Source: Sipunculus nudus
Lineage: Eukaryota > Annelida > Sipuncula > Golfingiida > Sipunculidae
DNA length: 64,000 bases
Direction: 5' to 3'
Assembly: GCA_026874595.1 (NCBI GenBank)
Contig: CM049318.1
Coordinates: 39,949,956-40,013,955 of the forward strand
A program made the translations under genes and the position numbers. Shown one piece after another: positions 58,601-64,000 of the stretch (position 1 is the first letter of the stretch; each line of letters starts with the position of its first letter). A model generated the notes under the pieces. That model did not search any database and was not told the origin of the DNA. It saw only the letters and a program-made list of their open reading frames with translations.

Positions 58601-59049
58601 CAAAAATATCTCAAGCATTTAACACATTTGTTAATCCGCACTGACAACTGCAGCTGAAAGCAAGAAACAAACACAAGGAAGTCTTATCCCCAGCGTATAA
58701 TCCATGTTTATGAATATGATGTGAAACGGTGACAGATTTGGTCTTTTGTGAATAAATGACTTCAATAAAGGATATAAAAGTATATTTATGGGACACAGAC
58801 AGCCATTGTCAAAGGGCATATATTTATTTGTTATGTTCAATCTGAGATGTTAACCCAGGAAGGGACTGTAAATTCTTTCATGTTGTCAGCCTTCACCATC
58901 CCAAAGAAGAATCAGCAGGCAAACAGTCTGTGAATATTAAACATTTATAAACCTCATCCTTTTTGTTAAACAACAAACAACACCGACGTACCGAGGCTGT
59001 CTCTGTGGTTGCAGGAGACGTCGATGATTTGCCTTCGTCTGGACTCCAT
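35376..59049 (-). CDS. SRCIN1/KIAA1217: p140Cap / Sickle tail family scaffold (AIP3-domain protein), 13 exons, 953 aa
   Basis: Thirteen exons with agreeing phases give 2,862 nt including TAA. Residues about 20-105 match the AIP3/Bud6-like N-terminal domain of vertebrate SRCIN1 and KIAA1217 (LLPNEITSLDTVWALFVRSF, KIYIMDATTKLFYQLEHV, QDKSVLKVID). Then come a Pro-rich stretch (VPPPPGPP, about 140), a Ser-rich linker, the short MDKMELQLANLTAWVQNAV helix (about 244), coiled-coil segments (about 320-456) and a disordered C-terminal third with KKIPPPPPPRR (about 696), IYENID (about 725) and KKVPPPPPQRK (about 876), likely SH3 ligands. Vertebrate p140Cap is an actin/Src/cortactin-linked scaffold; vertebrates have two paralogues of about 1,200 and 1,900 aa. 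One compact gene here fits the pre-duplication state. Extra upstream or alternative exons are possible. Confidence 0.9.
36648..36834 (-). other. Intron 12 (187 bp) containing a repeat fragment
   Basis: The shortest intron of the gene. About 60 bp at 36753-36815 (gatgcggggtgttaaaattg and acgcgggcagtgcctgagaa) match the interior of the inner CAGTGGCGG element at about 29950-30005, ending only about 20 bp from the splice donor. Confidence 0.75.
36835..36979 (-). CDS. SRCIN1/KIAA1217: p140Cap-like gene, exon 12
   Basis: Acceptor ctttaattacag, donor GAG|GTAAGG. Reads LGQVQGHKGPQVPALPETDQ ... LEDIQAMVPNHEQRISSIE. The first base completes a Lys codon with exon 11. Residues 482-530. Confidence 0.88.
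37906..39051. mobile_element. hAT-like composite element, copy 2 (1.15 kb, inverted)
   Basis: Ends AGGGGCGTAGCC (from 37907) and GGCTACGCCCCT, with the 8-mer tgtcaccc at 37899-37906 and 39050-39057. The inner CAGTGGCGGATCC...CCGCCACTG pair lies at 38069-39009. Its interior is the inverse complement of copy 1, without the 1.6-kb insertion or the 205-bp duplication. Lies in intron 11 of the p140Cap-like gene. Confidence 0.78.
40165..40240 (-). CDS. SRCIN1/KIAA1217: p140Cap-like gene, exon 11
   Basis: Acceptor tttgattacag, donor GAGAA|GTAAGT. Reads RFSQLFENLKAVMSGEMSVV then VREE. Short, but both phases fit its neighbours and the sequence continues the conserved helical region. Residues about 457-481. 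Confidence 0.85.
40662..40691. repeat. (TA)n microsatellite in intron 10
   Basis: A 30-bp run ending 13 bases before exon 10's donor side. Confidence 0.9.
40704..40834 (-). CDS. SRCIN1/KIAA1217: p140Cap-like gene, exon 10
   Basis: Acceptor gtgatctag, donor AAAG|GTAATT. Reads DLEASVEELRGDVLNKKCRV and then SLSEVESMALTLSRVSHGL, which corresponds to the conserved coiled-coil block with the same E-x2-V-x-L pattern in SRCIN1/KIAA1217. Residues about 413-456. Confidence 0.9.
41329..41447 (-). CDS. SRCIN1/KIAA1217: p140Cap-like gene, exon 9
   Basis: Acceptor ccaaccctttaag, donor CTGGA|GTAAGT. Reads RVIQATPGALDIPVRSSRLE then QQVQIYNDDMGRVLSDL. Residues 374-412. Confidence 0.88.
41971..42152 (-). CDS. 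SRCIN1/KIAA1217: p140Cap-like gene, exon 8
   Basis: Acceptor gattatatcag, donor ATCAAG|GTATGT. Coiled-coil-rich: LEMQQRLRELQCRAQDLQRE then TQMHNSILVRETVQQTF. Corresponds to the family's L-x3-R-x-L coiled coil. Residues 313-373. Confidence 0.9.
42947..43012 (-). CDS. SRCIN1/KIAA1217: p140Cap-like gene, exon 7
   Basis: A 66-nt exon. Acceptor tgcttattcag, donor CCAG|GTAAAA. Reads SSTQNSEDSSTPVQTPTGSQ. Low complexity, so the call rests on splice sites and on phases that fit both neighbours. Confidence 0.78.
43375..46950. repeat. Repeat with GTATCCGC/GCGGATAC ends, split by another repeat
   Basis: Starts with agtcaacaagtgactgtgta then tccgccaaaa and ends with a hairpin (tatccgcaaaac / gttttagcgga) at about 46918-46948. 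The 44001-46496 repeat sits inside it. A shorter related copy lies at 50113-50580, with the same start and the same cggaaccc-to-hairpin end. All in introns of the p140Cap-like gene. Confidence 0.6.
44001..46496. repeat. 2.5-kb dispersed repeat, copy A (two internal monomers)
   Basis: Begins aacaagggacccatgggtca and ends ...agtcagctgagctaaaa. Matches copy B (50891-53546) along its length. Its right part contains two diverged monomers of about 660 bp, each with ggcaaaatttaaggtac and a GTGCATTATGT/GGGCCCATAACTT block. Near the end come ACGG repeats and a hairpin. No coding content; lies in intron 6. Confidence 0.85.
47035..47183 (-). CDS. SRCIN1/KIAA1217: p140Cap-like gene, exon 6
   Basis: Acceptor ttcttgcaccag, donor ACTA|GTAAGA. 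Reads RSRMDKMELQLANLTAWVQN then AVTEKPPSRSNSTRSQTSY. The MDKMELQLANLTAWVQNAV helix matches the family's conserved MEKQIASLTGLVQSAL-type block. Residues 241-290. Confidence 0.92.
47390..47582 (-). repeat. tRNA-derived SINE candidate
   Basis: On the minus strand an A-box-like TAGCCTAGTGGTTGAGG (47572-47556) is followed about 25 bases later by a B-box-like GCTTCAAATCCA (about 47530-47519), the spacing of a tRNA-type Pol III promoter. It does not fold as an intact tRNA. A non-tRNA body follows to about 47390. Confidence 0.5.
47879..48047 (-). CDS. SRCIN1/KIAA1217: p140Cap-like gene, exon 5
   Basis: Acceptor gtctgttgtag, donor GCGAG|GTACTG. Reads GSSGNQRHSLAYLPCQTSPL then PPDVSLPQSRSYHDYRESSA. 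A Ser/Pro/Tyr-rich linker. An alternative acceptor 10 bases further in (gaagcag|TGGG) would break phase. Residues about 185-240. Confidence 0.85.
48130..48796. repeat. Dispersed repeat, copy C (single monomer)
   Basis: One monomer of the family seen twice in copies A and B, from about tacatgctgtgaaaattaaa to the same terminal hairpin and gctgagctaaaa. In intron 4. Confidence 0.8.
49491..49626 (-). CDS. SRCIN1/KIAA1217: p140Cap-like gene, exon 4
   Basis: Acceptor ttgattcaacag, donor CCCAG|GTATGT, phase 0 start. Reads VPPPPGPPAHHDYINPSLFH then SSPQHRRQRSVSP. Proline-rich, probable SH3 or EVH1 ligand. Residues 140-184. Confidence 0.88.
50113..50580. repeat. Short copy of the GTATCCGC-ended repeat
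   Basis: Shares the agtcaacaagtgact start and the cggaacccgt ... aaaactttgttttgg end with the 43375-46950 element. In intron 3. Confidence 0.6.
50891..53546. repeat. 2.65-kb dispersed repeat, copy B (two internal monomers)
   Basis: Begins aacaagggacctatgggtca and ends ...agtcagctgagctaaaa. Collinear with copy A, with an extra segment of about 110 bp near 51675-51785. Just before the end is an array of ACGG units (about 53452-53497). In intron 3. Confidence 0.85.
55259..55418 (-). CDS. SRCIN1/KIAA1217: p140Cap-like gene, exon 3
   Basis: Acceptor ttttgcacacag, donor TCACAG|GTAAAT. Reads EVQDKSVLKVIDVTQSPVPG then SAHQAALMAESQ. QDKSVLKV finishes the AIP3-like domain (QDRSLLKV-type in vertebrates). 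Residues 86-139. Confidence 0.92.
57606..57804 (-). CDS. SRCIN1/KIAA1217: p140Cap-like gene, exon 2 (AIP3-domain core)
   Basis: Acceptor gtatacttgcag, donor GTCAG|GTTTGT. Reads LVFLTYRNETKRALLPNEIT then ALFVRSFPDSLSMRS and KIYIMDATTKLFYQLEHV. This is the most conserved part of the family (ETxxxxxPNEIT, LFVxxFP, YIxDxxxxxxYxL), and it makes the family call firm. Residues about 20-85. Confidence 0.95.
58992..59049 (-). CDS. SRCIN1/KIAA1217: p140Cap-like gene, likely first coding exon
   Basis: ATG at 59049-59047 is preceded in frame by TGA, then reads MESRRRQIIDVSCNHRDSL and ends at the donor CTCG|GTACGT. The single leftover G joins exon 2's GA to give Gly, continuing into the AIP3-like domain. 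Vertebrate family members have a longer N-terminus, so this may be an alternative short form. It could instead be an internal exon using the acceptor gagtccag at about 59040. Confidence 0.55.
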
Positions 59050-62000
59050 TCACAGTGGCCGGCATTACAATGTCCTTATTACAGATCACTTATAATGGAA
59101 AAGTGCCCGCAATTCATATTCAAATATATTCATGAATATCCATGAGTATATGTATATCAATATAGTCAAGGCACCAAACCGCCACCCGCCTGGTTAAATA
59201 TTGCTCCACATCAAGATAAATGTATATTTTCCCTGGTGGTAAAAATTCCTCCTTTTACATGTTAACACCCAATGTTGCAAGAAATCTTAGAACACAAGGG
59301 TTTTTTTCATGGATGTATCTGCGAGCTCTAGCATCTGTGCTGAGCTCCAGTGGGGTTTGTTTTCACTTTTCGCACAGTGCTTGATCAGACACTGCAACAA
59401 CGCTCGGTGTATGTTCCCCTCGGCATAAAATCTGTGTTACCTCTCAAGTCACATTTGTGTTCTTTTGGCCAAAAACCACACTGCTGGCTACTGTGGGTTT
59501 ATAAACCTCCTGAGACTGAATCAGTTCCTGTTTGGCACAATATCCCAAGTAATCAAATGTTTGCCAGATGCCAGATACTGTACACTTTATGAGCTGCAGC
59601 TTCACATCACGCTGTCATGAATTAAGGCCAAGGCCACGGAGGTCATATCACAGGCTCATCACGGAGAAATTCTTACTCCCACCTAGTAATATAGTAAATG
59701 CCAAGAAATGGATATACAAATTTTTTTTATTCCAATGAAATAAGTATCTATCCTATCCATCTTGCAAATTACTGAAGTTTCATTTTTTTTCTTATTTGTT
59801 AATTAAAGAAACGATCATTCAGATAACATTAGAAGATGATCTGTTAAGAAACTCTGGAGAACATCTATTTCCAAAGTAAAAAAGTCATGCTTCAGCAATT
59901 ATGTAAATCAGGACTTCCTACAATTTAACTGAAAAGTAAACCAAATTAACCAACTAAAAGTGCTATGCCAAAGAAAAAAAATTCTATATCAAATTTTAGT
60001 TCTCAAATATCCCTAATGATTGTGGGAATATTAAATGGTCATTGAAAAACCTGATATAAATAAACATGAGAATATAGCAGCAAAATTGTCATAAAACCAT
60101 CCCTAGCATATTGAACACCTGCTCAATTATCCTGAATTATTATCAAACTTCTAATGGCCCATATAAAGCTGGTCATCAAATATTAATTCTGATCTAATTT
60201 AGTTATTCTACAAACTCTAAATGTACACTGCACATCAAGTTAAACTGCTGGATATAAGAATGAATGCTTTCCACCCACTGACAGGGGATTATTAACTGAA
60301 CCAGTTAATTTTGTCTTTTTATCTTTTAAAATCTAGACACAGTATTTTTTTCTCTGTCACAGCTTCAAGATGATGAAAGCTGATTTGATTAAATGTACAG
60401 GGTTTGGTATAGACCTACATATATCTCCTCCTCCTAACAGAAGATCCTCCTCATAGTAGTTCTAACAATTATTTTGTAAAGATAAATTAAATCCTGACAC
60501 TGACACAGTGAATAACAGTCAGTTTCTAGGTAATAACTGTGCACTGTGGAACTGCTTCTTGAAAACACAGCTGGCAGTATTTACCAACAATTACCATTTG
60601 CCTGGAGTAACTATATTAAACTCATTACAAGCAACTGTTAAGACCCACTCCCAACAATGATCTGTTAGTTTATTTTCAACACACTGTATGTATACTTTAT
60701 AAAGAGCTCTCCTGTACCAATAAAGGTCACTGAACCAATATCTGTTTTATTTCTGCACACACCTAGCTGTCATGGATGTCATAATGATATTACCTCAACA
60801 GGTCATTATTACAGTTGGTCATTGTTTCCTTGGAATTCAACAGGTGGTTTTGCCAATGCAAATGAATGTGGATGAATGTGAATGACATTATGTGTAACAT
60901 GTCTACAAAGAATTTAAACTAGCAGTTTTAAAGCTATTGTAATTCTTTATATGAGATACATCTGGTGCTTTGTTTAATATTTGTGCACAGTGGTCGTTGT
61001 GGGTGGTTTTATGATGCTGGTTATATGGTTTCGCTTAAAGAAAAGTTATTTTTAATGTTTTGATGCAAATCTGTCCACATGGTAATATCTCAATAAGTGA
61101 CATCAGAAGTTAAATTAGTCAATAGCCATGATCCTACAATATAGGAGCTATTAACAACCCCAAAAAGCAAACATTATATATTTATCCCATTTGTGCAGAC
61201 AAAATGTTCATAGTAATTTTCATGTATATTTAATACACGAACAGGTGTTTGATCACTTCAACATGTATAATATATTGTACTATATACATAAAATGTTTTA
61301 GTTGATGAAAGCCCACAAGTGAATCAGGATTTGTACAAATTTATAAATAGAAGATAGAGGGAATCCTATTATCTTGTTGGATACAGCAAATATCATCCCA
61401 GTCTTGGCTTTAATTAATTCTCATCAGGCCACGAGAATATGCTGGCATTGGTGATGAAGGTCTGTGCAAAGCTCACTGTCGCAGCAGTCGAATCCCATCC
61501 GGTTCAGCTCCACCAGTTCTGTGTGGCAGGTCATCAGTCAAACTCAGTCAATATGAATAATTCAAGCTCCATTTCTCCACTTTACATTTAACTCTGTGAC
61601 ACCCTGTCCCAGGTGATGCTGGCATGTGTTAAACACTACTATAGTGTGAAGTAAAACCAACCATGACCTTTACACTTACATACTATACACACCTGTGACT
61701 TGTATTTTTTATTATTCTACAGTGCTTATATTTTGCTATATTAAAAAAAAATTGTGGGTTTATTGATAAAATTATACATAGCTATTATTTAGACACTACA
61801 ACCTTGAGTGTTAATTTAGGATGAATTAAATAAAACAGAACAATTTTAGATTTCTGGTTTTTATACTTGCAAAACCTTCTCTATGTCATGGTTTTACTAT
61901 GCAATACTATCGGGAATAAATGTGTTAATCCTTAGTATGGCTAGCATCCAGGTAACTGTTATCATCTCAACAAAGATGGTGTACAGGAAAATTATGAAGT

Positions 62001-64000
62001 TATCATTTTAAAACTGTAAGAAGTAAAATTATTTATTCACAACTGGCCAACTTGTACATTTCTTGTAATTATATGCATTTTCATACCTAATATTTAATGC
62101 CAATAATATATGATACATAATTGATGTTTTGTTATTCCCTAATTTCACACTGATGTGTGAAAAATAACATGCCATTTGTATAGCTACAGGATTTATGCTG
62201 AGGTTGCAGGTTCAACCAAAACAGCACAGCTTATTCATAATACGTTTGTGATCAATGGATTGACTTTTGTACCGACTACACTAGAAGCAGGCACAGAGGT
62301 CCCCAATAGCAAATCATAGACTCCCCTTTCCAGAACTAAAATCATACCTCCATATAGACCAACCAAACAAGAAATTTTAACTTGTTCAAATCATAAATGT
62401 TTCTGGCATATATTTTACTACAATGAATGTATGTAGTTGTAATACCAGTTTTTTTTTAATAAACAGCCATACGCATGGCTTATATTGTATTTTAACTGTG
62501 AAATTATATTATACCAGTATATAAGGATTAAAACACCAACAACACTGGAAATAATTCTGATAAAACCATATTTTTGTCACTAGGATATTCACATCACCCC
62601 TGAGTTAGCTGCTACCAATCATTTCTTAGGGAAAAAAAAGAAAAATCCATTAAACTAGAGCTATTTTTGTACATATCATAAAATCAATAGACACTCCACA
62701 GTCATATCACTATTTCATTACGGAGGTTGTTACATGTACCTTTTATGGCAGATATGTTTTTTTTTTCATTTACTATAGCTTCATACAATATATTGGTGTC
62801 TATAGCTTTTTTCACCACTTTTATAGAATATACAGGTGTTCAATACATAAATCCTGGAATATATTATATAAAGAATTCTGGTTTATCTTGTTAATATCCC
62901 AACTTTGCATTCAAATGGAAAAAGGTCAGAATGACCTTGGAGCTCACATAGCATGCACATAGCTATATAGCTTGTGTGATAGCTAAGTCAGCCATGAGCA
63001 AGTTCAATTAAAATTGTGTGGTATCATATTTTATTTGGATCAGGTCACCAGTACTAGAATACCTCCATTTGCAGTTATATTATCAGTGTTTTTTATTAAA
63101 TACTTTGATAACTTCATTATGACTGATATTTAATTTTTTCATCTTTACCTGTCTTTAAAATGAAAATTTATCTGTGATCCTGTTACAGCCTCCTCTGGAT
63201 GATAGTAAAATTAAATAATTAAATAAGACCTATACAGCATACCTGTAATGTATCATTATATAACTTCAAGTATTCAAAATGGCTATCTTTCACCTTTGGA
63301 AGGTTTCATTGTATGTACTGAACTTTCAAATGTCACTGATACTGTAAATGGATTGAATCCATATTTTTCCTCCAGCTGCCTTTTATGCCTAGCACTGAAA
63401 CAACTCGAGTAAAACAGGGCCATTTTATTCATCACAATAACTGTAAATATGCTCTCTCTGGCTATCAACAAAAGCCTCATCCCCCATATAGGCTGATTTT
63501 ACCATAAGCATATATATGACAATATTTTGATACAATTATCATTACAAGTATCATTATCAAGTTTAGTACTACAAAAAAAAAACAACCAAAAAATTCTTTT
63601 GTCTTTTATTAGGAATTCTGAATCTGCTTCTCTGTAAAACAGAAGTATTTTTCAATTTGTGAGGAGACCAGCATGTTTTTTCTATTTTTTTTTCTGTCGA
63701 GGTTATAATATATGGAAAATCAAGACTCAATCTATTGACTGGAGATGAATGTTTACTGTACATACTTGGGATTTTTAAAATTGATCCCGACTGCATGTTC
63801 ACATTTTCTATGTCATTCTCTGTCCATAATACAAACCAGCTCTGATGTCTCAACATTACTTCTCCATGAAGTAATCTGCATCAGCAGCTTACATTACAAG
63901 TGTTGGGTTTTTGTAAATGCTTGCTCCTGCACCCCAAATGATGGGATTAGGGACCATCTCGAACAAAGCCAAAGCTATTATCCTAAAAAATTAGAGTTTT
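59050..64000. other. 5' flank of the p140Cap-like gene, no supported gene
   Basis: AT-rich with no recognised coding exon or large repeat. A 101-nt candidate exon at 63294-63394 (-) has good splice sites but a phase that does not fit exon 1. The 5' UTR and promoter of the minus-strand gene should lie somewhere above 59050 but are not identifiable by eye. Confidence 0.45.

Noticed and set aside
63294-63394. Candidate minus-strand exon reading ARHKRQLEEKYGFNPFTVSV with good acceptor and donor
   Set aside because: Its last codon leaves one base, which does not fit the one-base start that exon 1 would have from its internal acceptor, and 33 residues are too few to place. It could belong to an alternative upstream form.

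Overview
The window is eukaryotic nuclear DNA from an invertebrate. The genes have introns with GT/AG boundaries, introns run to several kilobases, and there are many long (TA)n arrays, transposon remnants and dispersed repeats. The repeat flavour (Ty3/Gypsy pol, CR1/Jockey-type LINEs, ACGG-rich units ending in a short hairpin, hAT-type ends beginning AGGGGCGTAGCC) and the single SRCIN1/KIAA1217-type gene suggest a lophotrochozoan, most likely a mollusc. That placement is an inference.

Layout. 1-3.7 kb: the 3' two-thirds of a decayed Ty3/Gypsy element (+) with its short 3' LTR. 3.7-12.9 kb: gene-poor, AT-rich DNA with microsatellites, one small inverted-repeat (MITE-like) element, and one unassigned ORF near 9 kb. 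12.9-16.0 kb: a 5'-truncated non-LTR retrotransposon (+) with a TCAA-type tail. 18.1-26.9 kb: a three-exon gene (+) encoding a predicted 513-residue protein with a C-terminal PDZ-like fold. Its 6.3-kb intron holds a second LINE fragment (-), two copies of a 0.5-kb direct repeat, and a hammerhead-ribozyme-like insertion present in only one of those copies. 28.9-33.0 kb: a nested hAT-like insertion with a perfect 8-bp flanking duplication, abutting a degenerate minisatellite. 35.4-59.0 kb: a 13-exon gene (-) for the invertebrate counterpart of p140Cap (SRCIN1) and Sickle tail (KIAA1217). All splice phases agree and give a predicted protein of 953 residues. Its introns carry an inverted second copy of the hAT composite and five monomers of another repeat family. 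59-64 kb: no gene that I can support.

The two host genes converge, with their 3' ends about 8.5 kb apart. The p140Cap family are actin- and Src-linked scaffolds, and PDZ proteins are also scaffolds, but nothing in the sequence shows that these two act together. Coordinates for spliced genes come from reading GT/AG sites and phase by eye; no alignment or search was run.
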